Position numbers and translations under genes: made by a program
Notes under the pieces: model-generated
Told to the model about the DNA's origin: nothing
What the model saw: the letters and a program-made list of their open reading frames with translations, nothing else
Databases searched by the model: none
Assembly: GCA_003499955.1 (NCBI GenBank)
Contig: DNRP01000051.1
Span: 3,629-12,475 of the forward strand
Length of the DNA stretch: 8,847 nucleotides
Reading direction: 5' to 3'
From: Cyanobacteria bacterium UBA9971
Lineage (GTDB): Bacteria; Cyanobacteriota; Vampirovibrionia; Gastranaerophilales; UBA9971
Part shown: positions 1 through 5,590 of the stretch, in pieces
How the letters are laid out: each line of letters starts with the position of its first letter
Numbering within the stretch: the stretch's first letter is position 1

Positions 1-137
1 GTTTTTGCAGGATTTTTGTTTTTGAAAAGTTCTGACAAATTTTCACCTAACAAATATAAGGAACCAAGAATAACAGCTAAAACAACTACTGCTATTCCAA
101 TAAATTCCGGTAGAGTTTGTCCTTTAAATTTTTTCAT
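1..137 (-). CDS. Flp/Tad-type pilin-like protein, 3' end cut by window edge
   Basis: Forty-five N-terminal residues are visible before the reading frame leaves the window. The protein starts MKKFKGQTLPEF and continues into a strongly hydrophobic helix (about residues 13-30), followed by a polar Lys/Asn-rich stretch. A short basic leader ending in Gly, then a mature start QTLPEF with Glu at +5 and an aromatic residue at +6, is the known processing pattern of Flp-class type IVb prepilins. I therefore infer a small pilin or pseudopilin cut by a prepilin peptidase and held in or exported through the inner membrane. The ATG at 137 is preceded by a GGAAGG ribosome binding site at suitable distance. 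It lies on the same strand as the nitrogenase-like genes but about 140 bp downstream of them, and is probably not functionally linked. The C-terminus is unseen, so a TadE-like or other single-helix protein cannot be excluded. Confidence 0.6.
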   Translation of the reverse strand, partial: MKKFKGQTLPEFIGIAVVVLAVILGSLYLLGENLSELFKNKNPAK

Positions 138-276
138 TATTGCCTTCCATTTTTAGTTGGGTTAAAGATATTTTGTAAACATATATTACGCACTTTTTAA
201 TTTATTATTCCATTTTTTTGTAAAACTTAACCTTTAATTTTTACTTTATTAATTTAATTTTACATTAATTTCTGTA

Positions 277-1713
277 TTATTTTAAAGATTCATAATTATT
301 TAAAGAAATCATGTTTTTTAAGTAAAAAGCCTCTTCCATAACAACAGACAGCTCTGACATAAGCCCTAAAACCCCTCTTATTCCAAAGCTTGGAAAAGGA
401 ATAAAATTGTATTGATTAAAAAAATTAAACCCCGCGAGTGATAAATGAGGAATTTTATGTCCGATACACAAGGGCTTATCCTGAATAGAACCTATAGCAA
501 AATCAACTTCCGCCTGTTTTAAATGATTTCCATAATCAAAATAAGACGGATTAATCAAAACTGTAAATTCAGCCTGATTTTTAATTTCTTTAAGCAATTC
601 AAGAGCTTCTTTCTCTGCTCTGTCTGTTTCAGCGATAAGACCTATAACTTTTGGAACAATTCCGAAGTCCCACAGTAGGCAACGCGCCAGAGAAGCTCCG
701 AATTTAGCATGTGCAAGTATTCCGCAGCGTTTTCCATACATCAAAGTCGACATCCAACTGAAATTATAATTAAATCTAAGCTGTTTTTGAACAAATTTTT
801 GGTCATTAACTAAAATTTCTTTTGCTTTTTCAACACTCCCAAGCTTTTGAGCAAATTTTAACAGCCATTCTTCGGTATTTGCAACACCTATCGGCAAAGG
901 AAGATTTTCACTTACAATTTCAGAGCCTAAGTCAGAGCATATTTTTTCAAAATTCCTCAATTCTTCCGAGGAAAGAACATAATTAAATTTAGCTTCCGCA
1001 AATTGAGAAATATCTTTCAGGTTAAAATTTCTGCAAAGATTAAGATTAACTTGAATATCCGCCCCTTGCAAAAGCCTTATCATTTCATCGGTATCGTTTG
1101 TCCAGTTTTTAGAACCCAATAAATGAGGTGCTATGAGATTTATAGAATTTTTATTGTCATTGCGAGGAGCTTGCGACGAAGCAATCCATTTATTAGTTAT
1201 TGTCGGGTGGATTGCTTCACTTCGCTCGCAATGACAGGTTTGTAAACGCAACAATTCTGACAAAACAGCATCCGTCCCGTGAACCAACCCGCCTGCAAAT
1301 CCGGGCGTGTCCAAGGCAATAACTTTCACCCCTGTTTCTTCTTCGACAATTCTTGCCGCGGTTTTAATATCATCCCCCACAATCGAAGCCGCATCACTTG
1401 TTAATACAAAAACGATTTCGGGAATTTTATTTCCGGCAATAGCCTGATTTATGGAAGTTCTTAAGGTCAATAAGAGCTTTTCAGTTCCTCCCTGAATACA
1501 GTCAGCTTCATTTAACCCTGTGGAAATTACAGGAATATAGCCACCCCCCGGTATTTGATCAGAGCGAAAATGCGTTGCTTCTATGTTGCAGCCTAATATT
1601 CCATGAAATATTATAAGCGCGTTTTTTATTCCCGAAGCTGTAAGAGTACTCCCCACAAAACTTCCGGGTTTCATCAAATCTTTATATTGCCTGTCTGATT
1701 TAATTATATTCAT
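277..1713 (-). CDS. nitrogenase component 1-like beta subunit (NifK/NifN-like)
   Basis: This is a 478-aa member of the nitrogenase component 1 (oxidoreductase) superfamily, the probable beta partner of the gene just upstream. Family landmarks are HGILGC (residues 37-42), the SIVGDDI motif (110-116), DTPGF (135-139), and near the C-terminus AGFNFFNQ followed by GIRGVLGLMSEL. Only one cluster-type cysteine is kept, Cys42. The position of the third NifK cysteine reads TSD (105-107), and the first is not evident near residues 17-22. By comparison with NifN (one Cys, near residue 44), this implies a shared [4Fe-4S] cluster with one beta ligand. Residues 160-186 are encoded by an inserted palindromic repeat; without it the length is 451 aa, close to NifN. 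Its ATG shares one base with the alpha gene stop (TAATG), so translation is probably coupled. The substrate is unknown. Confidence 0.85.
   Translation of the reverse strand: MNIIKSDRQYKDLMKPGSFVGSTLTASGIKNALIIFHGILGCNIEATHFRSDQIPGGGYIPVISTGLNEADCIQGGTEKLLLTLRTSINQAIAGNKIPEIVFVLTSDAASIVGDDIKTAARIVEEETGVKVIALDTPGFAGGLVHGTDAVLSELLRLQTCHCERSEAIHPTITNKWIASSQAPRNDNKNSINLIAPHLLGSKNWTNDTDEMIRLLQGADIQVNLNLCRNFNLKDISQFAEAKFNYVLSSEELRNFEKICSDLGSEIVSENLPLPIGVANTEEWLLKFAQKLGSVEKAKEILVNDQKFVQKQLRFNYNFSWMSTLMYGKRCGILAHAKFGASLARCLLWDFGIVPKVIGLIAETDRAEKEALELLKEIKNQAEFTVLINPSYFDYGNHLKQAEVDFAIGSIQDKPLCIGHKIPHLSLAGFNFFNQYNFIPFPSFGIRGVLGLMSELSVVMEEAFYLKNMISLNNYESLK
1156..1236. repeat. 81-bp dispersed palindromic element inside the beta-subunit gene
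   Basis: The left arm begins TGTCATTGCGAGGAGCTTGC and runs to about 1189. The right arm (1208-1236) ends CTCGCAATGACA and is its imperfect inverted complement. The central spacer is about 18 bp. The element is exactly 27 codons long and has no stop codon in the reading frame of the host gene, where it encodes residues 160-186, starting CHCERSEAIHP and ending SSQAPRND. This is the widespread GTCATTGCGAG type of dispersed repeat seen in many bacterial genomes. It lies between the helix following DTPGF and the strand that starts the next Rossmann-like domain, so probably in a surface loop. Confidence 0.85.
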
Positions 1714-3269
1714 TACTTTCGTCCAAATTCATAAAATTCACCATGCACTCTTCCGTACAAAGTCGCTTTTTTATTGCCTGAAGAAAATTTTAACACTTCA
1801 ATTATATTTTGATAAAGAGCTTTCGCCCCCCTAAAGCCGACTCCCCTACCCGGAGCATTTATAACACGCCTTAAATGAACCCCTGTCTCAACTCTTGGAA
1901 TATTTTCAGCATCAAAAACACCTGCTTTTGCCATCGGAAAAACATCTTGAGTAAAATAAACATATTGTCCTTCTTCTAAATCAAGAGATTTTACAACTTC
2001 TGTTATATCTACAGGCTGCTGATAAGGATAATTCCCTGTAAGTATTTGCGGATTAAAGCCATCCCATAAGAAATAACCCACATCTGATTCTTTTGCTTTC
2101 AACTCCACAGGATGAAGCCCGAACAAATACGGCATCATCCCTAACTCCCGCAACGCTCTGGCTAATGCCATCGGTCTTGCAAAAGCTGTTTGAGAGTTTC
2201 TTCCGCATTCAATAAGTGCGGCTTTGCCTTTTACAAGATTTTTCGTTTTCTCAAATATCTCTTGCAACTCTGAAACTTCTTGCTTGATAAAATCTTCCGC
2301 TTCTTGATGTTTGCCTGTAAAATCAGCCAATTCTCTTATCCACTTTGAAGTTGCCTCAATTCCTATCGGAATACAATGTTTTAAATATGGTGTATTAAAC
2401 TTTTCTTTCATCATTTTTGCAAGTGGTATCCCCCATGTAGGGCAACTGATTACATTAACAGCAGCCTGCGGGGCTGATTTTATATAATCACTATTTCCTG
2501 ATATCAAAATTCTATGGACTTTTAGCCCTAGAGCTTCGATTATTCTTGTTAATTCCGAAGCATCATCGGGATATTTTCCACGCCCTTTTCCGCAGCCTCC
2601 GCCGCTTCCGTCACGTTTACCCTGACACTTCACAGGAGAACTGTCCTGCTGCTCTTTGTACTGCCCGAGAATGTTTACAGTATTTTCCGAAATTTCAGAA
2701 GGCGAATCCATCATATCCGCGTATTTTACTGTTATTTCCTCTATTGATTTTCCCAGTGGTATCGAGGTAAAACCTGCTGACGGAATATAATCAATCTTTG
2801 TGATACATTTTGATTGAGCAATATTAATAGCTGTTTGAATATCATCAGCTATAAGAGCGGTGGAACATGTGTCAAAAACGCAAATATGTTCAGGCTTATA
2901 ATCTTTATCCACTTCTTTAAGTGTTTTTATTAAAGCTTCACCACCGCCATAAATTACGGAATTCTGATCTATATCTGTAGTTGGCATATGCAAAAAAGAA
3001 TTTCCGTAATAAAGAGAATAATTTGTCGAACAAAAATTTCTCACAGCCCACGCGCAATTATTGGGTCCATGAATCACAGCGACTGAATTTTTAGTCATAG
3101 CATAACTCGTTACAGCCATAATCAGCTTACACCAGAGCCCTCCATAACCGGGAAACCTTTTATTTATTTCACAGCTTGCGGTTACAGGAGGAGTTTCATC
3201 AACCATTTCCGAAACTTTTATCCATTTATATCCAGCTTTCAAGAGCTTCTTTGAGGTACATTGATTCAT
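1713..3269 (-). CDS. nitrogenase component 1-like alpha subunit (NifD/NifE-like)
   Basis: A 518-aa nitrogenase component 1 superfamily protein that would pair with the beta subunit and accept electrons from the NifH-like protein. Cluster-type cysteines are Cys47 (GGLWC), Cys72 in HGPNNC, and Cys135 in VFDTCSTALIADDI. Their spacing (25 and 63) is nearly that of NifE (Cys37/62/124). An extra Cys33 is present. Cys276 in NVISCPTWG lies where NifD has its cofactor ligand Cys275. The C-terminal region NAPGRGVGFRGA aligns by eye with the NifD segment carrying the other cofactor ligand, His442, but has Val in place of His. Residues 215-231 form a Gly/Lys-rich loop with a CX10C pair not typical of the family. 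The start is the ATG at 3269, with only a weak, distant AAAAGG upstream. Role inferred: catalytic or scaffold subunit of a nitrogenase-like reductase. Confidence 0.87.
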   Translation of the reverse strand: MNQCTSKKLLKAGYKWIKVSEMVDETPPVTASCEINKRFPGYGGLWCKLIMAVTSYAMTKNSVAVIHGPNNCAWAVRNFCSTNYSLYYGNSFLHMPTTDIDQNSVIYGGGEALIKTLKEVDKDYKPEHICVFDTCSTALIADDIQTAINIAQSKCITKIDYIPSAGFTSIPLGKSIEEITVKYADMMDSPSEISENTVNILGQYKEQQDSSPVKCQGKRDGSGGGCGKGRGKYPDDASELTRIIEALGLKVHRILISGNSDYIKSAPQAAVNVISCPTWGIPLAKMMKEKFNTPYLKHCIPIGIEATSKWIRELADFTGKHQEAEDFIKQEVSELQEIFEKTKNLVKGKAALIECGRNSQTAFARPMALARALRELGMMPYLFGLHPVELKAKESDVGYFLWDGFNPQILTGNYPYQQPVDITEVVKSLDLEEGQYVYFTQDVFPMAKAGVFDAENIPRVETGVHLRRVINAPGRGVGFRGAKALYQNIIEVLKFSSGNKKATLYGRVHGEFYEFGRK

Positions 3270-3296
3270 TTTTAAAATAATTACCTTTTATTTTGC

Positions 3297-3383
3297 TGTC
3301 ATTCTGAGGGCTTTAGCCCGAAGAATCTGTCAAATACTGGAAATAATCAATAGTATAGACTCTTCGCTTTGCTCAAAATGACA
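3297..3383. repeat. full-length palindromic repeat between NifH-like and alpha genes
   Basis: The left arm starts TGTCATTCTGAGGGC. The right arm (about 3357-3383) ends GCTCAAAATGACA and is its imperfect inverted complement. It is the GTCATTCTGAG version of the same repeat class found at 1156-1236. As RNA on the minus strand it would fold into a long hairpin between the NifH-like stop (3388) and the alpha start (3269), and so could attenuate transcription or protect an mRNA end. Confidence 0.8.
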
Positions 3384-3387
3384 ATTA

Positions 3388-4263
3388 TCACGAGATTGCC
3401 ACGTCGGTGCTTTGCACCTCCTCGCAATGACAACCCAAGTTTATCAGCCCCAAAAGCTCCTGTTTTGAAAGCGGTTCTGGGATGAATTTTTCTTTATTCT
3501 CAAGAATTTTCTCGGCAAGCTCAAAATAAATTTTTGCCTGCTCTGAATCAGGAAATGATTCTATAACTGTTTTTCCTTGACTTTCTGACTTCTGAACACT
3601 ATCAGACCTCGGAATCATCTGAATCACAGGGAGTTTAAGTCTTTGCGCAAAATTTTCAATAATTTCTTTCTCGTTGGGCGTATTTCTAAGATTTCCTATA
3701 ATTCCACCGACTCTTACTTTTAAACCCTGCTCAGCAAACTGTTTTATACTGAATGCAATATTATTCGCAGCATAAAGTGACATATATTCGCCACTTGTAA
3801 CGATATAGACTTCTTCCGCAAACCCATGTCTTATAGGCTGCGCAAAACCGCCGCATACAATATCTCCCAGCACATCATAAACTACTAAATCAATATTATG
3901 TTGCTCAAAAATTTTATACTGCCTGATTAAATCAAGGGCAACCAGAACCCCCCTGCCTGCGCATCCTTGCCCCGGAATTGGTCCACCCGACTCTATACAC
4001 AGAATATCATTAAATCCTTTATAAATAGCTTTCTGGATAACCTCTTCGGAATTCCCTAATTCTCTTGTTATTTCAGAAATAGTATCTATGAATTTACCGC
4101 CCATCAGTGTATTTACAGAATCAGCTTTAGGATCGCAACCAACCTGCGCAGGTTTTACGCTAATACCGGTCAACGCTGCGGTTAAATTACTTGATATTGT
4201 AGATTTTCCAATGCCGCCTTTTCCATATAAAGCTATCTGTCTTATGTTTTTATGGTTGTTCAT
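3388..4263 (-). CDS. NifH-like iron protein (nitrogenase reductase-like ATPase)
   Basis: A 291-aa member of the NifH/BchL/CfbC family. These are homodimeric ATPases that hold one [4Fe-4S] cluster at the dimer interface and pass electrons to a component 1 partner during ATP hydrolysis. Visible are the P-loop YGKGGIGKST (13-22), VGCDPKADS (41-49), the first cluster ligand Cys101 in GCAGRG with the ADP-ribosylatable Arg104, and the switch II/second ligand motif DVLGDIVCGGF with Cys137. AANNI and GGIIGN also match the family. The native body ends near residue 277; the last 14 residues (278-291, starting CHCEE) and the reading frame to the stop come from a dispersed repeat. The ATG at 4263 lies 12 bp after the HTH gene stop, with no clear Shine-Dalgarno sequence, suggesting coupling. 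Strong similarity to true NifH does not by itself establish N2 fixation. Confidence 0.92.
   Translation of the reverse strand: MNNHKNIRQIALYGKGGIGKSTISSNLTAALTGISVKPAQVGCDPKADSVNTLMGGKFIDTISEITRELGNSEEVIQKAIYKGFNDILCIESGGPIPGQGCAGRGVLVALDLIRQYKIFEQHNIDLVVYDVLGDIVCGGFAQPIRHGFAEEVYIVTSGEYMSLYAANNIAFSIKQFAEQGLKVRVGGIIGNLRNTPNEKEIIENFAQRLKLPVIQMIPRSDSVQKSESQGKTVIESFPDSEQAKIYFELAEKILENKEKFIPEPLSKQELLGLINLGCHCEEVQSTDVAIS
3391..3432. repeat. half copy of palindromic repeat encoding the NifH-like C-terminus
   Basis: Read on the minus strand this is TGTCATTGCGAGGAGG followed by GACGTGGCAATCTCG, a single arm of the GTCATTGCGAG repeat class. It lies head to tail, seven bases from the full copy at 3297-3383. 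It encodes residues 278-291 of the NifH-like protein, with the TGA stop immediately beyond it. Confidence 0.75.
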
Positions 4264-4275
4264 TTTATCAAGGAG

Positions 4276-4497
4276 TTATTCTTTCGTCGAAATTTCTTTT
4301 TCAAACTTTATTTTATACCCAAGAATTTCCATTATTATAACTAATTCATTTAAATTAGCAGTACCCTTTTTTAATTTTGCAGATAAGTTTTGCACACTAT
4401 AGCGTTTACCTTTTTTTCGAGAAATACCTTCTGCTAAATAAGTTAAAGTAACTGAATTATCAATTGCTAATTTTTTAATTTCGTTTCCTAAATTCAT
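4276..4497 (-). CDS. small helix-turn-helix protein, first gene of the nitrogenase-like operon
   Basis: A 73-aa protein starting MNLGNEIKKLAID. An N-terminal helix is followed by TLTYLAEGIS, then YSVQNLSAKLKKGTANLNEL and LGYKIKFEKE. This looks like the small Cro/phage-repressor-like HTH proteins in which an xxQNLSxKLKRGT segment forms the recognition helix. I infer a DNA-binding regulator, probably dimeric. It is the first gene on the strand and lies 12 bp before the NifH-like gene, so it is most likely co-transcribed and may autoregulate the cluster. An almost perfect palindrome (4579-4595) and a second inverted repeat (4535-4568) lie upstream as operator candidates. No strong ribosome binding site is seen before the ATG. 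The family assignment rests on the pattern only, and no ligand domain is present. Confidence 0.7.
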   Translation of the reverse strand: MNLGNEIKKLAIDNSVTLTYLAEGISRKKGKRYSVQNLSAKLKKGTANLNELVIIMEILGYKIKFEKEISTKE

Positions 4498-4534
4498 ACT
4501 TTTAAAGATACATTAATAGTTTAAAAATAAAAAT

Positions 4535-4568
4535 ATAGTTGATTAAATTCCTGACTTTTTTCAACTAT
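4535..4568. promoter_or_regulatory. inverted repeat ATAGTTGA...TCAACTAT upstream of the HTH gene
   Basis: Two perfect 8-bp arms (4535-4542 and 4561-4568) are separated by 18 bp, centred about 54 bp upstream of the HTH gene start. On the minus strand the inner region contains TTGAAA and TATATT promoter-like hexamers, but their 21-bp spacing is too long for a standard sigma-70 promoter. It is an operator or promoter candidate only; AT-rich DNA gives chance repeats easily. Confidence 0.3.
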
Positions 4569-4578
4569 TAATTTAAAA

Positions 4579-4595
4579 TTCAATTATTAATTGAA
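4579..4595. promoter_or_regulatory. 17-bp perfect palindrome, operator candidate
   Basis: TTCAATTATTAATTGAA has two perfect 8-bp arms around one central base. It lies about 85 bp upstream of the small HTH gene, and no other gene is nearby. Its size and symmetry suit a homodimeric HTH regulator, and the neighbouring HTH protein is the natural candidate. The surrounding AT-richness lowers certainty. Confidence 0.35.
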
Positions 4596-4783
4596 AAAAA
4601 TTAAGAAATGTTAGCAAAATAATAAAGTTGACAATGAGCAAAAAATTAAAACTTTCTCCTCTCTATTATTTCTTTGGCAACTACTACCTGCACCATATAT
4701 GCACCAAACTAAAGACAAGGGTTGACTTCGATGTAGTAATACTAAGCTTGCAAAACAACTAGCGCGTTAATATAGCGTTAAAA

Positions 4784-4820
4784 GCAAAAAAATAGGGTTT
4801 CACCGATTTGGCGAAACCCT
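4784..4820 (-). terminator. rho-independent terminator, original tRNA-fMet terminator candidate
   Basis: AGGGTTTC (4794-4801) pairs with GAAACCCT (4813-4820), with CC/GG pairs possible inside the loop. On the minus strand the hairpin is followed by ATTTTTTTG. It lies 8 bp beyond the truncated tRNA 3'-end copy (4829-4842), the same arrangement as at the right end of the island. I therefore infer that it terminated the tRNA gene before the element inserted. Confidence 0.75.
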
Positions 4821-5095
4821 TGTTGTATTTGGTTGCGGGGGCTATAAAAGTATATTCATGGAAAAATAAAACCCGCACTAATAGAGACTTTCGAGAAAAG
4901 CTAGAAAACTTTTTGAAGCAGAATTTGACCTTTTCTGTCAGGTCAATGGAAAAATGTTTGGGTGATGACAGCCGAAAGCTAGCCTATTACTACATATCAA
5001 AGTTATTAAAAAAGAAAATAATAAGAAAAACCAATAAATATGAAAAACAAGGCTACGCTCAAAAACCTTTAATAATTTATGAAGTTATAAAGTAA
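4808..5095 (+). CDS. winged-helix-like hypothetical protein, probably 5'-truncated
   Basis: The open frame gives 95 aa from a TTG at 4808, but that start lies inside the terminator hairpin and the frame then runs through the attachment site, so the first 12 or so codons cannot be an evolved N-terminus. The only ATG in frame is at 4946 (50 aa, weak AGGTCA upstream). The part from about residue 40 reads FSVRSMEKCLGDDSRKLAYY followed by ISKLLKKKIIRK and a wing-like YEKQGYAQKPLIIYEVI, which resembles a winged-helix DNA-binding fold (helix, recognition helix, beta wing). I infer the C-terminal remnant of a regulator cut when the island ends formed, or a small DNA-binding protein with an unusual start. 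It is the first frame inside the left island boundary. Confidence 0.4.
   Translation: MAKPLLYLVAGAIKVYSWKNKTRTNRDFREKLENFLKQNLTFSVRSMEKCLGDDSRKLAYYYISKLLKKKIIRKTNKYEKQGYAQKPLIIYEVIK
4829..4842. repeat. left attachment-site copy, 14-bp tRNA 3'-end duplicate
   Basis: TTGGTTGCGGGGGC is identical to 8824-8837 and corresponds on the minus strand to GCCCCCGCAACCAA, an initiator tRNA 3' acceptor strand with CCA. Here the match stops inside the T-arm side (TATAAAAG follows instead of CAGATTTG), so only the 3' tip is present and no tRNA gene exists at this site. Confidence 0.75.
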
Positions 5096-5138
5096 TCAAA
5101 ATATATATAAACCAAATTTATTAATTTTTTATTGCTGA

Positions 5139-5426
5139 GTGTTTCATGATAAAATCAGCTTGTGTTTGAGCGAGATAGTTTGGAATAAATGGAAATCTTT
5201 AGCTCTTGAAGGACCTATGACCCAAGCTTCTTCAGATAATGAATTTATTTCTGTAGTCAAAAATGATTTTTATAATTATTATGGCCAATATATAACAAGA
5301 CAAATATTTGACTTGGCTAACACCAATAAGTTATTTATAGTTTTTATAAGATTTTTAAATAATGACTCTTTACTTTGCACAATATTTTTACTGGGAACAG
5401 GAACATATTATAGGTGTTTTCGCTGA
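5139..5426 (+). CDS. small hypothetical frame, possibly a gene remnant
   Basis: Ninety-five codons from a GTG at 5139 without a ribosome binding site; an ATG at 5217 with GAAGGA only three bases upstream is an alternative (70 aa). The sequence has an aromatic, plausibly folded stretch (SEIVWNKWKSLALEG, then FYNYYGQYITRQIFDLAN), but the last 20 codons overlap the next gene in another frame and look non-native. I do not recognise the family. It may be the N-terminal piece of a larger gene broken by a frameshift or deletion near 5350. Confidence 0.3.
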   Translation: MFHDKISLCLSEIVWNKWKSLALEGPMTQASSDNEFISVVKNDFYNYYGQYITRQIFDLANTNKLFIVFIRFLNNDSLLCTIFLLGTGTYYRCFR

Positions 5427-5547
5427 TAAAGAGAAATCTCAAGAAGCCATAAACAAATTTATAGCTAAAAATAAGATAAATTTTCCTGATGATGCTATGA
5501 CTTCAGAAAATTGTTGCTGTTCTATTCAGTTTTTAAAACTTTTATAA
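5362..5547 (+). CDS. small hypothetical protein upstream of fic
   Basis: A 61-aa frame with the pattern YFAQYFYWEQEHIIGVFADK followed by EKSQEAINKFI. This resembles small proteins of the kind 'strand, strand, xxGVFxxKEKAxxxI', in which a short hairpin is followed by a helix; I cannot name the family with certainty. It ends in a Cys-rich tail (ENCCCSIQFLKLL). The ATG at 5362 overlaps the preceding frame by 65 bp and lacks a clear ribosome binding site. It ends 43 bp before the Fic gene. It does not carry the SxxxEG motif of a FicA-type antitoxin, so I do not propose it as the antitoxin. Confidence 0.45.
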   Translation: MTLYFAQYFYWEQEHIIGVFADKEKSQEAINKFIAKNKINFPDDAMTSENCCCSIQFLKLL

Positions 5548-5559
5548 ATAAAGCTTAAA

Positions 5560-5568
5560 TGCTATAAT
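5560..5568 (+). promoter_or_regulatory. extended -10 promoter for fic
   Basis: TGCTATAAT is a perfect extended -10 element (TGn plus TATAAT). No good -35 is seen, which is acceptable for extended -10 promoters. It places the start of transcription near 5575, giving a leader of about 16 nt that consists almost entirely of the ribosome binding site AAAGAGGA (5577-5584). Confidence 0.55.
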
Positions 5569-5590
5569 TGTCGAATAAAGAGGAAAAACA

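Larger units (their letters stand above)
4498..4783. other. intergenic region without a recognisable gene
   Basis: This AT-rich gap lies between the nitrogenase-like operon and the tRNA-type terminator. Besides the two inverted repeats listed separately, it holds a TGCACCA direct repeat (4689-4695 and 4700-4706, period 11) and a TTGACA hexamer at 4628 with no good -10 partner. No protein, tRNA or riboswitch fold could be supported here. Confidence 0.5.

Noticed and set aside
2546..2770. Plus-strand frame of 74 codons antisense to the alpha gene
   Set aside because: It lies wholly within a well-supported gene on the other strand, with no ribosome binding site or recognisable protein pattern.
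1156..3432. Insertion sequence or CRISPR explanation for the palindromic repeats
   Set aside because: They are under 90 bp, encode no transposase, show no target duplication I can support, and have no regular repeat-spacer array.
277..4263. Calling the cluster nifHDK for nitrogen fixation
   Set aside because: The NifH-like protein looks canonical, but beta lacks two P-cluster cysteines, alpha lacks the cofactor His, and no cofactor assembly genes are in view. Gene symbols would mislead.
4088..4402. Plus-strand frame of 104 codons across the NifH-like and HTH genes
   Set aside because: It is antisense to the P-loop region of a clear NifH-like gene and spans two genes; a shadow frame.
4628..4662. 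Sigma-70 promoter on the plus strand at TTGACA
   Set aside because: No TATAAT-like hexamer lies 16-18 bp downstream and no gene follows before the terminator.
4784..4842. A second complete tRNA gene at the left boundary
   Set aside because: Only the last 14 bases match; the T-loop and everything 5' of it are replaced by unrelated sequence.
5362..5547. FicA-type antitoxin partner for the Fic enzyme
   Set aside because: The 61-aa protein has no SxxxE[G/N] motif, and the Fic protein already carries its own inhibitory helix.
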